Origin: Isoetes taiwanensis
Lineage: Eukaryota > Streptophyta > Lycopodiopsida > Isoetales > Isoetaceae
Direction of reading: 5' to 3'
Assembly: GCA_021234155.1 (NCBI GenBank)
Contig: JAJEKV010000036.1
Coordinates: forward strand, 8,323,426-8,387,425
DNA: 64,000 bases
The first letter of the stretch is position 1; the number at the start of each line of letters is the position of its first letter. The notes under the pieces are model-generated. The model worked only from the letters and a program-made list of their open reading frames with translations, was not told the DNA's origin and ran no database searches. The position numbers and the translations under genes are program-made. Positions 1 through 12,696 of the stretch are shown in pieces.

Positions 1-1590
1 CATTGCTAGGCTATAAGAGGTTTTTGTGCATTTGATAACCTTCCCTTTGCTCTATCCTGCATATCCTTTTTTCCTCATTTTCTTACACACTTTCTTTTTT
101 CCCTTTTCTTATTTTTTCTGCACATTTACTTTTCTCCTTCTCTCTCTTTTTTTTTTACCCTCTTCTCCCTCCTCTTTTTCTTCCTTTTCTCCTTCTCATT
201 TTTCCCTTTCCCTTTCGCTTTTTTTGACGGCTTTTTTCCTTCCCTTTTCACCTTTCTCCACCCTTCCCATTTTTCTCATGCTCTTTTTTCCCTTTCCTTT
301 TCCCATTCCTTTTGCATTTCTCTTTTCCCTTCCCTTTTCTCATGCCCTTTTTGCATTCCCTTTTCCCCACCTTTTTTTTTAATGTTTTTCTTCCTCTCCT
401 CACACTCTTCTTCTTTATCTCATGTCTCTTTTTTCCCATTTTCTTCTTCCTTTTTTCTCATGCCTTTTTTCCTTTCCTTCCCCCCTTTCCGCCTCCATTT
501 TTCCTTTTCCCTTTCCTTCTTTTTTCATCATTTCCCCACCCTTTCCATTTTTCCCGTGCCCTTTTCCTCTTTCCTTCCCCCTTTCCTTTTCTCTTTCCCT
601 TTCCCTTTCCCTTTCCCTTTCCTTTTCCTTTTTCCTTTTTCCCATGTATTTTTCCATTCCCTTTTTTCCACTTTTTTTTACTTGCCTTTTCTTCCGCCTT
701 TCCTTACCCTCTTCCCCTTTTCCCGTCCAAGTATTGCCCTTTTTTTTTTTTTTTCCCTTCCCCCTCTTCCAATTTTTTCCGTGCCCTTTTTCCCTTCCTC
801 TTTTCCATTTTCCCTCCTTATTCCTCGTGTTCTTTTTTCTTTCCCCTTTCCTTTTTCCTTTTCCTTCTTTTTTTCATCCTTTTCTCTTTTTCCATGCCCT
901 TTTCCTCTTTCCTTTCCACCCTTTTTTTTTCCTTCTCTCTTTTCCTTTCCATTTTCCCACACCTTTTTCCATTCCATTTTTTCCACCTTTTTCACATGCC
1001 CTTTTTCCTCCTTTTCCCACCCTCTTCCCCTTTTCCCTTTTCCTCTTTTTCTATTCCATGTTTTCTGTTCTCTTTTTGCTTTTCGCTTTTCCCTTTTCCC
1101 TTTTCCCTTTTTCCATCTCTTTTTCCCTTTCTTTTTTTCCTTTCCTCACCCTTTTCCTCTTCTCATGCCACTTTCTCCTTCCTCTCTCATTTCCCTCTCC
1201 CTTTTCCTCATGCCATTTTCCCTTTTTCGCCTCCTTTTTCCTTTTTCCTTCCCTTTCTATTTTTCCATGCCCTTTTTTCCCTCTCTCCACCATTCTTATC
1301 TTCCCCTTTTTCCCTTCCGTCACCCTTTTCGTCTTCACATTTTTTCCGTTGCCCCTTTTTTCTTCCTTTTCCTCCTTTTCCCTTTTCTTTTCCCTTATTC
1401 TGTCCTCACCCTTTCCCCCTTTTCCTTTTCATAGTGTCTTTTTTTCCTTCCTTTTTCTCCCTTTCTTTTTCTTTCCCTTTTTCGTGCTCTTTTCCCTTTC
1501 CTTTTTCCTTCTCCGTCTTTCCCTTTTGCCCGTGCCTTTTTGCCTCTCACTTTGCCCTTTTCTCTGCCATTTTCCCTTTCCTCTTAAGAG
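1..1590. repeat. 1.6 kb polypyrimidine (C/T) low-complexity tract
   Basis: The plus strand is almost entirely C and T, with runs of T broken by CCC and by recurring words such as CATGCCCTTTTTCC and TTTCCACCC, so it reads as a decayed minisatellite rather than random low complexity. The minus strand is correspondingly G/A-rich. Long open frames occur in all phases, but they translate only to F/P/S/L or K/E/G/R strings and show no domain. Such tracts can form intramolecular triplexes, which is an inference here. No gene is called. Confidence 0.9.
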
Positions 1591-1719
1591 ATCAGAGCAT
1601 GGCCAATCATGGTGGTGGGAAGTTGTGCGATAAATCTCGGCCTTCAAATGCAATCAGACGATCTCAACTATCTAAATTAGGGTTTGATGTAAGACATACG
1701 CTAAAACTTTATAATATAA
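1591..1719. other. short non-repetitive spacer between the polypyrimidine tract and array A
   Basis: About 130 bp of ordinary composition that matches neither the tract on its left nor the 2 kb units on its right. The homology to array A begins at ATCTTCCAAGAAATTACATC. I see no gene, promoter or target-site duplication in it. Confidence 0.5.
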
Positions 1720-2567
1720 GATCTTCCAAGAAATTACATCTTATGCTCTCTTGTCAAGCCGATTGTGCTGCAGTCACAACCACTAATCTTCCAAGAGACA
1801 TTCCCTATCTAGTATACCATCTTCAAGCCAGTTACGTTGCAATAGTAGTCACTAATCTACCATGGATATACACAGCAAAAGTATCTATTCTTTATTCCAA
1901 ATAAAGAAATTCAACTTAGGAACTTTACCCATAAGCCTGTCCATAGGAAACAATTTGAGATTGCACATCCAAATTTTGCGTTCATATCCTTGGCAGCTTC
2001 TACGTAAAGTGTCCTCCCCAATGCTTAACACTATGCAAACCTGCAAATAAGGTCAAGTGTTAATATAGATGACTTCCTAAGCCAAATATTTATATAAATG
2101 ACCCCCAACGGCCAATCAGTCTCTCAGATCACCACGATCTGACTCCGCAATCCCAAGCAGGATGCTTTTGCGGTTCTCCAATAATCCAAACTCGTTCGCA
2201 ACAAGTTGTTCCATATACTTCGAGCATTCTCCACAGAAGCACCAAATTTTATCTGCTACTGATGTCCCAGCCTCATTTATAGCAGTAGTCACCAAATCCA
2301 ATGTATCAGAATAATATACTTATTCATCAGGCACAAGATCTTTGTCCCAGATTTTCACAAATCCTTCAGCTCTAGAATTCCACTTTGGATGCCACACTCC
2401 AAGATTCACCTGTTTACCCATATACTTCGCCCTTAACACTTCTTTGACGAAGTTAAACCCATCTATACTTGCAGCACAAGCTTGCAAGGTTCTTGGTGTT
2501 TCGCAGCCTTGATGTTCCCATAGCCCATAGATTCCCAGAAGAATCACAGCTTCGCTCTGATACCACT
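1720..2567 (-). repeat. array A, left partial unit (internal region and PBS)
   Basis: This truncated first copy holds the ~66-70 bp subrepeats, the putative internal region and an intact primer binding site at 2554-2565. Two minus-strand frames (2320-2580 and 2116-2301) stay open across the internal region in some units and are broken in others. Their translations match no family I recognise, so a gag remnant is possible but unsupported. Confidence 0.7.
2554..2565 (-). promoter_or_regulatory. tRNA-iMet primer binding site (first of nine)
   Basis: The minus strand reads TGGTATCAGAGC, an exact complement of the plant initiator tRNA-Met 3' end used to prime many copia and gypsy elements. It lies two bases beyond the TGATACG/CGTATCA LTR edge. 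Exact copies recur at 4568-4579 and 6592-6603. Altered copies lie at 8617-8628, 10666-10677, 12683-12694, 13277-13287, 15263-15274 and 17289-17299. Confidence 0.85.
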
Positions 2568-2655
2568 TGATACGATTCATGTATATTTGGGAAGTCGCAA
2601 TAACATAGAATCATAGAATCCACAATGAAATAATAGAACACTGGACTAAAGAAAC

Positions 2656-2661
2656 TTTATT
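2656..2661 (-). promoter_or_regulatory. LTR poly(A) signal AATAAA (unit 1)
   Basis: The minus strand reads ATGAATAAAGTTTC about 90 bp before the LTR end. It lies ~360 bp downstream of the TATA box, which fits an R-region polyadenylation signal. The same AATAAA is kept in the other units. Confidence 0.6.
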
Positions 2662-3017
2662 CATGTCACAAGTGATATGGCAGCACCATTAACCACCCAA
2701 CCGGATCCACTGGATTATGGCAAACACAAGTGCTCTATGGCAAATACAAAGCTCTGGCATCTGGCTTATTGGCCTTCCAAACTAATCTAGCTACTCCAAG
2801 TAGCCACAGTTCAGAAAACAATTACAAATCTGTAAAGTCGCTATGGCAGTGATCTGTGACCACTTGTCACGTTTTCGGCCATTACTCTCTCCTCCGGATG
2901 AACTACGGAATGTGCCAGCCCAATTCAGAAGCTAGACTCTGAGCCGGCTCCAACAAGCTAAAAGTCGTTGCAATCGGAGCTCTGGTTGCGGAGATATGTC
3001 CAACTGAAGTTTTGGTT

Positions 3018-3027
3018 CTATTTATAG
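3018..3027 (-). promoter_or_regulatory. LTR core promoter TATA box (unit 1)
   Basis: The minus strand reads CTATAAATAG, close to the plant TATA consensus. The equivalents are at 5032-5041, 7050-7059, 9075-9084, 11126-11135 and 13715-13724, with a variant at 15724-15733 (CTTTATAAATAG context). It defines the orientation of the LTR and predicts transcription leftward toward the PBS. Confidence 0.7.
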
Positions 3028-3602
3028 AGCTCTCTGCGACTTTAGCCTTTTTTTAAGGAGGCAGTTGCATTTTTCTCAAAATATCTCCTTGTCTTTAATT
3101 AGATTATATGACTTATCATATGGATATTATCTATGATTTTTTTCTCAACCAATAACCATCCCAATGATAGTGTCTCGACCCCTTCCATAAAGTTCAATGG
3201 TTCTTCACACCCACATGCTATGTTATCCTATGCCCCTTCATATTATTAGGTGACCTTAGGAATAACATTTACATAGTATTTGCCATAATTCCAATAACCC
3301 ATTCGCCGTGGACCACTCCTCCATGCTTGCTCCATATCAATCCATCCCTTCTCAAAATAGATCGTCCGCGATCGTCCAAGTACGTTCCAGTTTGGTCCAT
3401 CCCTTCTCAAGGTGATTGTCCCATGTTCAACGTACACCTGGGAGTTCCTAGACCCTGCAAACTCAAGAATTGTTATAAGTTATTGTACTTCCACAATACT
3501 TTATACCCATTGGAACCTCCACGCCCCATTCTTTTAGCTCCCCGCAAAACTCTAGAAACAATTATGGATATCCGCGTACTTCCACAATACGATATATCCT
3601 TT

Positions 3603-3690
3603 GTACCTCCGTGGTACATTATTATCTTTCGTACCTCCGCGGTACTACTTGATTGTATCGCCACCACGATACAGTGTATCTCCAAGATAC
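3603..3690. repeat. cluster of four ~15 bp mini-palindromes in the LTR U3 side (unit 1)
   Basis: Four short perfect inverted repeats follow one another: GTACC-tccgt-GGTAC (3603-3617), GTACC-tccgc-GGTAC (3631-3645), TATCG-ccacca-CGATA (3656-3671) and GTATC-tccaa-GATAC (3676-3690). Each has 5 bp arms and a 5-6 nt C-rich spacer. They recur in other units with decay or duplication, for example two GTATC-type copies near 9739-9770. They may be protein-binding sites or RNA hairpins; the role is not known. Confidence 0.75.
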
Positions 3691-3703
3691 AGATGTAATT
3701 TTG

Positions 3704-3910
3704 TCAAGCCAATTGTGTTGCAACCACAATTACTAATCTTCCAAGAAATTTACATCTTATGCTCTCTTGTCAAGCCGATGTCTTTGCTAAATACAACCAC
3801 TAATCTTCCAAGAGGCATTCCCTGTCTAGTATGCCATGTTCAAGCCGGCTACGTTGCAATCGTAGTCACTAATCTACCATGGATATACACAGCAAAAGTA
3901 TCTATTCTTT
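3704..3910. repeat. three ~68 bp subrepeats inside the unit
   Basis: Three related segments begin TCAAGCC at 3704, 3770 and 3840 and end in ACTAATCTTCCAAGA or ACTAATCTACCATGG. They are present in every unit, so this internal triplication predates the 2 kb array. Confidence 0.7.
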
Positions 3911-4581
3911 ATTCCAAATAAAGAAATTCAACTTAGGAACTTTACCCATAAGCCTGTCCATAGGAAACAATTTGAGATTGCACATCCAAATTTTTATGTT
4001 CATATCATTGGCGCCTTCTACGTAAAGTGTCCTCCCCAATGCTTAACACTATGCAAACCTGCAAATAAGGTCAAGTGTTAATATAGATGACTTCCCAAGC
4101 CAAATATTTATATAAATGACCCCAACGGCCAATCGGTCTCTCGGATCACCACGATCCGACTCAAGAATCCCAAGCAGGATGCTTTTGCGGTTCTCCAATA
4201 ATCCAGACTCGTTCGCAACAAGTTGTTCCATATACTTCGAGCATTCTCCACGGAAGCACCAAATTTTATCTGCTACTGATGTCCCAACCTCATTTATAGC
4301 AGTAGTCACCAAATCCAATGTATCAGAATAATATACTTATTCATCAGGCACAAGATCTTTGTCCCAGATTTTCACAAATCCTTTGGCTCTAGAATTCCAC
4401 TTTGGACGCCACACTCCAAGATTCACCATGTACCCATATATACTCCTTAACACTTCTTTGACGAAGTTAAACCCATCTATACTTGCAGCACAAGCTTGCA
4501 AGGTTCTTGGTGTTTCGCAGCCTTGATGTTCCCATAGCCCATAGATTCCCAGAAGAATCACAGCTTCGCTCTGATACCACT

Positions 4582-6605
4582 TGATACGATTCATGTATAT
4601 TTGGGAAGTCGCAATAACATAGAATCATAGAATCCACAATGAAATAATAGAACACTGGACTAAAGAAACTTTATTCATGTCACAAGTGATATGGCAGCAC
4701 CATTAACCACCCAACCGGATCCACTGGATTATGGCAAACACAAGTGCTCTATGGCAAATACAAAGCTCTGGCATCTGGCTTATTGGCCTTCCAAACTAAT
4801 CTAGCTACTCCAAGTAGCCACAGTTCAGAAAACAATTACAAATCTGTAAAGTCGCTATGGCAGTGATCTGTGACCACTTGTCACGTTTTCGGCCATTACT
4901 CTCTCCTCCGGATGAACTACGGAATGTGCCACCCCAATTCAGAAACTAGACTTTGAGCCGGCTCCAATAAGCTAAAAGTCGTTGCAATCGGAGCTCTGGT
5001 TGCAAAGATATGTCCAACTGAAGTTTTGGTTCTATTTATAGAGCTCTCTGCGACTTTAGCCTTTTTTTAAGGAGGCAGTTGCATTTTTCTCAAAATATCT
5101 CCTTGTCTTTAATTAGATTATATGACTTATCATATGGATATTATCTATGATTTTTTTCTCAACCAATAACCATCCCAATGATAGTGCCTCGACCCCTTCC
5201 ATAAAGTTCAATGGTTCTTCACACCCACATGCTATGTTAGATATCCTATGCCCCTTCATATTATTAGGTGACCTTAGGAATAACATTTACATAGTATTTG
5301 CCATAATTCCAATAACCCATTCGCCGTGGACCACTCCCCCGTACTTGCTCCATATCAATCCATCCCTTCTCAAGATAGATCGTCCGCGATCGTCCAAGTA
5401 CGTTCCAGTTTGGTCCATCCCTTCTCAAGGTGATTGTCCCATGTTCAACGACACCGAGAGTTCCTAGACCCCAGCAAACTCAAGAATGGTTATAAGTTAT
5501 TGTACTTCCACAATACTTTATACCCATTGGAACCTCCACGCCCCATTCTTTTAGCTCCCCGCAAAACTCTAGAAACAATTATGGGTATCCGCGCATTTCC
5601 ACAAGACGATATATCCTTTGTACCTCCGTGGTACATTATTATCTTCGTATTCAAGGTACTACTTGATTGTATCGCCACCACGATCATGATGTATCTCAAG
5701 ATACGTATGTAATTTTGTCAAGCCAATTGTGTTGCAACCACAATTACTAATCTTCCAAGAAATTACATCTTATGCTCTCTTGTCAAGCCGATTGTGCCGG
5801 CAGCCACAAACCACTAATCTTCCAAGAGACATTCCCTATCTAGTATACCATGTTCAAGCCGGTTACACGCTTGCAATCGTAGTCACTAATCTACCATGGA
5901 TATACACAAAGAAAGTATCTATTCTTTATTCCAAATAAAGAAATTCAACTTAGGAACTTTACCCATAAGCCTGTCCATAGGAAACAATTTGAGATTGCAC
6001 ATCCAAATTTTATGCTCATATCCTTGGCGCCTTCTACGTAAAGTGTCCTCCCCAATGCTTAACACTATGCAAACCTCGCAAATAAGGTCAAGTGTTAATA
6101 TAGATGACTTCCTAAGCCAAATATTTATATAAATGACCCCCAACGGCCAATCGGGCCTCTCGATCACCATGATCCGACTCGCAATCCCAAGCGGGATGCT
6201 TTTGTGGTTCTCCAATAATCCAAACTCGCTCGCAACAAGTTGTTCCATATACTTCGAGCATTCTCCACCTTAAGCACCAAATTTTATCTCACTATCATGT
6301 CCCAAAATTTCATTTATAGCAAGAGTCACCAAATCCAATGTATCGTAATAATATACTTATTCATCGTGCACAAGATCTTTGTCCCGCATTTTCACAAATC
6401 CTTCAGCTCTAGAATTCCACTTTGGGTGCCACACTCCAAGATTCACCTGCTTACCCATATACTTCGCCCTTAACACTTTTTGACGGTTAAACCCATCTAT
6501 ACTTGCAAAGACAAGCTTGCAAGGTTCTTGGTGTTTCGCAATTTCTTGATGTTCCCATAGCCCATAGATTCCCGTAAGAATCACAAATTTCGCTCTGATA
6601 CCACT
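4582..6605 (-). repeat. array A unit 2
   Basis: A full unit with TATA box at 5032-5041 and an intact PBS at 6592-6603. The mini-palindrome cluster (about 5633-5706) is partly lost: the second hairpin became CGTATTCAAGGTAC. From about 5.85 kb rightward the sequence switches to the altered CAG/CTG style shared with units 3 to 8. Confidence 0.85.
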
Positions 6606-8630
6606 TGATACGATTCATGTATATTTGGGAAGTCGCAATAACATAGAATCATAGAATCCACAATGAAATAATAGAACACCGGACTAAAGAAACTTTATTC
6701 ATGTCACAAGTGATATGGCAAAGACCATTAACCACCCAACCGGATCCACCGGATTATGGCAAACACAAGTGCTCTATGGCAAATACAAAGCTCGCGGCAT
6801 CCGGCTTATTGGCCTTCCAAACTAATCTAGCTACCCAAGTAGCCACAGCCGTAAAACAATTACAAATCAGAAAGTCGCTATGGCGTGATCCAGGACCACT
6901 TGTCACGTTTTCGCCATTACTCTCCTCCGGATGAACTACGGAATGTGCCACCCCAATTCAGAAACTAGACTTTGAGCGGCTCCAATAAGCTAAAAGTCGT
7001 TGCAATCGGAGCTCTGGTTGCAAAGATATGTCCAACTGAAGTTTTGGTTCTATTTATAGAGCTCTCTCAAGGACTTTAGCCTTTTTTTAAGGAGGCAACA
7101 AGCTTGCATTTTTCTCAAAATATCTCCTTGTCTTTAATTAGATTATATGACTTATCATATGGATATTATCTATGATTTTTTCTCAACCAATAACCATCCC
7201 AATGATAGTGCCTCGACCCTTCCATAAAGTTCAATGGTTCTTCACACCCACATGCTATGTTAGATATCCTATGCCCCTTCATATTATTAGGTGACCTTAG
7301 GAATAACATTTACATAGTATTTGCCATAATTCCAATAACCCATTCGGCCGTGGACCACTCCCCCGCACTTGCTCCATATCAATCCATCCCTTCTCAAGAT
7401 AGATCGTCCGCGATCGTCCAAGTACGTTCCAGTTTGGTCCATCCCTTCTCAAGGTGATTGTCCCATGTTCAACGTACACCTGGGAGTTCCTAGACCCTGC
7501 GAACTCAAGAATGGTTATAAGTTATTGTACTTCCACAATACTTTATACCCATTGGAACCTCCACGTCCCCATTCTTTTAGCTCCTGCAAAACTCTAGAAA
7601 CAGCTTATGGATATCCGCGTGCTTTCCACAAAGACGATATATCCTTTGTACCTCCGTGGTACATTATTATCTTTCGTACCTCCGCGGTACTACTTGATTG
7701 TATCGCCACCACGATACAGTGTATCTCCAAGATACAGATGTAATTTTGTCAAGCCAATTGTGTTGCAACCACAATTACTAATCTTCCAAGAAATTACATC
7801 TTATGCTCTCTTGTCAAGCCGATTGTGCTGCAGTCACAACCACTAATCTTCCAAGAGACATTCCCTATCTAGTATACCATGTTCAAGCCGGTTACGTTGC
7901 AATAGTAGTCACTAATCTACCATGGATATACACAGCAAAAGTATCTATTCTTTATTCCAAATAAAGAAATTCAACTTAGGAACTTTACCCATAAGCCTGT
8001 CCATAGGAAACAATTTGAGATTGCACATCCAAATTTTGCGTTCATATCCTTGGCAGCTTCTACGTAAAGTGTCCTCCCCAATGCTTAACACTATGCAAAC
8101 CTGCAAATAAGGTCAAGTGTTAATATAGATGACTTCCTAAGCCAAATATTTATATAAATGACCCCCAACGGCCAATCGGGCCTCTCGGGATCACCACGAT
8201 CCGACTCGCAATCCCAAGCGGGGATGCTTTTATGTTCTCCAATAATCCAAACTCGCTCGCAACAAGTTGTTCCATATACTTCGAGCATTCTCCACGGAAG
8301 CACCAAATTTTATCTCAAGCACTCGATATCCCAAAATTTCATTTATAGCAAAGTCACCAAATCCAATATATCGTAATAATATACTTATTCATCGTGCACA
8401 AGATCTTTGTCCCATTTTCACAAATCCTTCAGCTCTAGAATTCCACTTTGATGCCACACTCCAAGATTCAATTGCTTACCCATATACTTCGCCCTTAACA
8501 CTTTTTTTGACGGTTAAACCCATCTATACTTGCAAAGACAAGCTTGCAAGGTTCTTGGTGTTTCGCACCTTGATGTTCCCATAGCCCATAGATTCCCGGA
8601 AAGAATCACAGCCTTCGCCTCGATACCACT
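6606..8630 (-). repeat. array A unit 3
   Basis: A full unit with TATA box at 7050-7059 and the hairpin cluster from about 7648. The PBS at 8617-8628 carries changes (GCCTCGATACCA instead of GCTCTGATACCA), so priming by iMet would be weakened. Confidence 0.85.
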
Positions 8631-10679
8631 TGATACGATTCATGTATATTTGGGAAGTCGCAATAACATAGAATCATAGAATCCACAATGAAATAATAGA
8701 ACACCGACTAAAGAAACTTTATTCATGTCACAAGTGATATGGCAGCACCATTAACCACCCAACCGATCCACCGGATTATGGCAAACACAAGTGCTCTATG
8801 GCAAATACAAAGCTCGCATCCGGCTTATTGGCCTTCCAAACTAATCTAGCTACCCAAGTAGCCACAGCTCGTAAAACAATTACAAATCTGTAAAGTCGCT
8901 ATGGCAGTGATCTGTGACCACTTGTCACGTTTTCGGCCATTACTCTCTCCTCCGGATGAACTACGGAATGTGCCAGCCCAATTCAGAAACTAGACTCCGA
9001 GCCGGCTCCAATAAGCTAAAAGTCGTTGCAATCGGAGCTCTGGTTGCAAAGATATGTCCAACTGAATTTTGGTTCTATTTATAGAGCTCTCTGCGACTTT
9101 AGCCTTTTTTTAAGGAGGCAGTTGCATTTTTCTCAAAATATCTCCTTGTCTTTAATTAGATTATATGACTTATCATATGGATATTATCTATGATTTTTTT
9201 CTCAACCAATAACCATCCCAATGATAGTGCCTCGACCCCTTCCATAAAGTTCAATGGTTCTTCACACCCACATGCTATGTTAGATATCCTATGCCCCTTC
9301 ATATTATTAGGTGACCTTAGGAATAACATTTACATAGTATTTGCCATAATTCCAATAACCCATTCGCCATGGACCACTCCCCCGTACTTGCTCCATATCA
9401 ATCCATCCCTTCTCAAGATAGATCGTCCGCGATCGTCCAAGTACGTTCCAGTTTGGTCCATCCCTTCTCAAGGTGATTGTCCCATGTTCAACGTACACCT
9501 GAGAGTTCCTAGACCCTGCAAACTCAAGAATGGTTATAAGTTATTGTACTTCCACAATACTTTATACCCATTGGAACCTCCACGTCCCCATTCTTTTAGC
9601 TCCTGCAAAACTCTAGAAACAGTTATGGGTATCCGCTGCATTTCCACAAGACGATATATATCCTTTGTACCTCCGGTACATTATTATCTTCGCATCCTCC
9701 TCAAGGGTACTACTTGATTGTATCGCCACCACGATACAAATCTCCAAGATACAAAGTATCTCCAAGATACTGATGTAATTTTGTCAAGCCAATTGTGTTG
9801 CAACCACAATTACTAATCTTCCAAGAAATTACATCTTATGCTCTCTTGTCAAGCCGACAGTCTTGCAAATACAACCACTAATCTTCCAAGAGACATTCCC
9901 TATCTAGTATACCATGTTCAAAGCCGGTTACGCTGCAATCGTAGTCACTAATCTACCATGGATATACACAAAGAAAAGTATCTATTCTTTATTCCAAATA
10001 AAGAAATTCAACTTAGAACTTTTACCCATAAGCCTCGTCCATAGGAAACAATTTGAGATTGCACATCCAAATTTTATGCTCATATCCTTGGCAGCCTTCT
10101 ACGTAAAGTGTCCTCCCCAATGCTTAACACTATGCAAACCTGCAAATAAGGTCAAGTGTTAATATAGATGACTTCCTAAGCCAAATATTTATATAAATGA
10201 CCCCCAACGGCCAATCGGGCCTCTCGATCACCATGATCCGACTCCAGCAATCCCAAGCAGATGCTTTTGTGGTTCTCCAATAATCCAAACTCGCTCAAGC
10301 AAACAAGTTGTTCCATATACTTCGAAAGCATTCTCCACGAAGCACCAAATTTTATCTCACATCGATGTCCCAAAAATTTCATTTATAGCAAGAGTCACCA
10401 AATCCAATGTATCGTATAATATACTTATTCATCGTGCACAAGATCTTTTGTCCCGCATTTTCACAAATCCTTCAAATCTAGAATTCCACTTTGGGTGCCA
10501 CACTCCAAGATTCAATTGCTTACCCATATACTTCGCCCTTAACACTTCTTTTGACGGGTTAAACCCATCTATACTTGGCAAAAGACAAGCTTGCAAGGTT
10601 CTTGGTGTTTCGCAGCCTTGATGTTCCCATAGCCCATAGATTCCCGTAAGAATCACGCCTACTTCGCCTCGATACCACT
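8631..10679 (-). repeat. array A unit 4
   Basis: A full unit with TATA box at 9075-9084. The GTATC-tccaa-GATAC hairpin is duplicated here (about 9739-9770), which accounts for part of its slightly greater length. The PBS at 10666-10677 has the same CCTCG change as unit 3. Confidence 0.85.
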
Positions 10680-12696
10680 TGATACGATTCATGTATATTT
10701 GGGAAGTCGCAATAACATAGAATCATAGAATCCACAATGAAATAATAGAACACCGACTAAAGAAACTTTATTCATGTCACAAGTGATATGGCAAAGACCA
10801 TTAACCACCCAACCGATCCACCGGATTATGGCAAACACAAGTGCTCTATGGCAAATACAAAGCTCGCATCTGGCTTATTGGCCTTCCAAACTAATCTAGC
10901 TACCCAAGTAGCCACAATTCGTAAAACAATTACAAATCAGAAAGTCGCTATGTCGCTGATCCGCGGACCACTTGTCACGCTTTTCGCCATTACTCTCCTC
11001 CGGATGAACTACACGGAATGTGCCAGCCCAATTCAGAAACTAGACTCGAGCCGGGCTCCAACAAGCTAAAAGTCGTTGCAATCGGAGCTCGTCAAGCGGA
11101 GATATGTCCAACCGAGGTTTTGGTTCTATTTATAGAGCTCTCTCATGACTTTTAGCCTTTTTTTTAGGAGGCGCTTGCCTTTTTCTCAAAAATATCTCCT
11201 TGTCTTTAATTAGATTATATGACTTATCATATGGATATTATCTATGATTTTTTTTCTCAACCAATAACCATCCCAATGATAGTGCCTCGACCCCTTCCAT
11301 AAAGTTCAATGGTTCTTCACACCCACATGCTATGTTATCCTATGCCCCTTCATATTATTAGGTGACCTTAGGAATAACATTTACATAGTATTTGCCATAA
11401 TTCCAATAACCCATTCGGCCGGGACCACTCCTCCGTGCTTGCTCCATATCAATCCATCCCTTCTCAAAATAGATCGTCCCACATCGCCCAAGTATCGCTC
11501 CAGCTTTGGTCCATCCCTTCTCAAGGTGATTGTCCCATGTTCAACGTGACACCGGGAGTTCCTAGACCCTCCAAACTCAAGAATGGTTATAAGTTATTGT
11601 ACTTCCACAATACTTTATACCCATTGGAACCTCCACGCCCCCATTCTTTTAGCTCCCCGCAAAACTCTAGAAACAAGCTTATGGATATCCGCTACATTTC
11701 CACACAGACGATATATCCTTTGTACCTCCGTGGTACATTATTATCTTTCGTACCTCCGCGGTACTACTTGATTGTATCGCCACCACGATATAGTGTATCT
11801 CCAAGATACAGATGTAATTTTGTCAAGCCAATTGTGTTGCAACCACAATTACTAATCTTCCAAGAAATTACATCTTATGCTCTCTTTGTCGCCGACAGTC
11901 CGCAAAACACAACCACTAATCTTCCAAGAGGCATTCCCTATCTAGTATACCATGTTCAAGCCGGCTATGTTGCAATCGTAGTCACTAATCTACCATGGAT
12001 ATACACAAAGAAAAGTATCTATTCTTTATTCCAAATAAAGAAATTCAACTTAGGAACTTTTACCCATAAGCCCGTCCATAGGAAACAATTTACATCCAAA
12101 TTTTATGCTCATATCCTTGGCAGCTTCTACGTAAAAGTGTCCTCCCCAATGCTTAACACTATGCAAACCTGCAAATAAGGTCAAGTGTTAATATAGATGA
12201 CTTCCCAACGATTTATATAAATGACCCCCAACGGCCAATCAGTCTCTCAGATCACCACGATCCGACTCCAAATCCCAAGCAGATGCTTTTGCCATGTTCT
12301 CCAATAATCCAAACTGCTCGCGAACAAGTTGTTCCATATACTTCGAAAGCATTCTCCACTTTAAGCACCGAATTTTATCTCACATCGATGTCCCAAAATC
12401 ATTTTAGCAAGAGTCACCAAATCCAATGTATCAGAATAATATACTTATTCATCATGCACAAGATCTTTGTCCCAGATTTTCACAAATCCTTCGGCTCTAG
12501 AATTCCACTTTGGACGCCACACTCCAAGATTCAATTGCTTACCCATATACTTCTCTTAACACTTCTTTTGACGGTTAAACCCAATCTATACTTGCAAAGA
12601 CAAGCTTGCAAGGTTCTTGGTGTTTCGCAGTAATTTTGATGTTCCCATAGCCCATATATTCCCGTAAGAATCACAGCCTTCATCCTCGATACCACT
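10680..12696 (-). repeat. array A unit 5
   Basis: A full unit with TATA box at 11126-11135 and a degenerate PBS at 12683-12694. Small deletions are visible, for example loss of the GAGATTG and AAGCCAAAT words near 12090 and 12210. Unit 6 shares both losses, so the two are probably related by duplication. Confidence 0.85.

Larger units (their letters stand above)
2568..4581 (-). repeat. array A unit 1
   Basis: A full unit with TATA box at 3018-3027, AATAAA at 2656-2661, the hairpin cluster at 3603-3690, the triplicated ~68 bp subrepeat at 3704-3910, and an intact PBS at 4568-4579 belonging to the next junction. This copy and the first half of unit 2 are the most similar to each other in the array and keep CTG/CAG words that later units show altered. 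Confidence 0.85.

Noticed and set aside
312-1904. A 530-codon plus-strand frame, the longest in the window
   Set aside because: It translates the polypyrimidine tract into F/P/S/L runs, and equally long frames exist in other phases. No domain and no normal codon pattern.
2320-2580. Recurring ~86-codon minus-strand frame (WYQSEAVILLGIYG) in array A as a gag protein
   Set aside because: It begins inside the LTR end, breaks in several units and matches no family I know. Repetition is explained by the DNA array itself.
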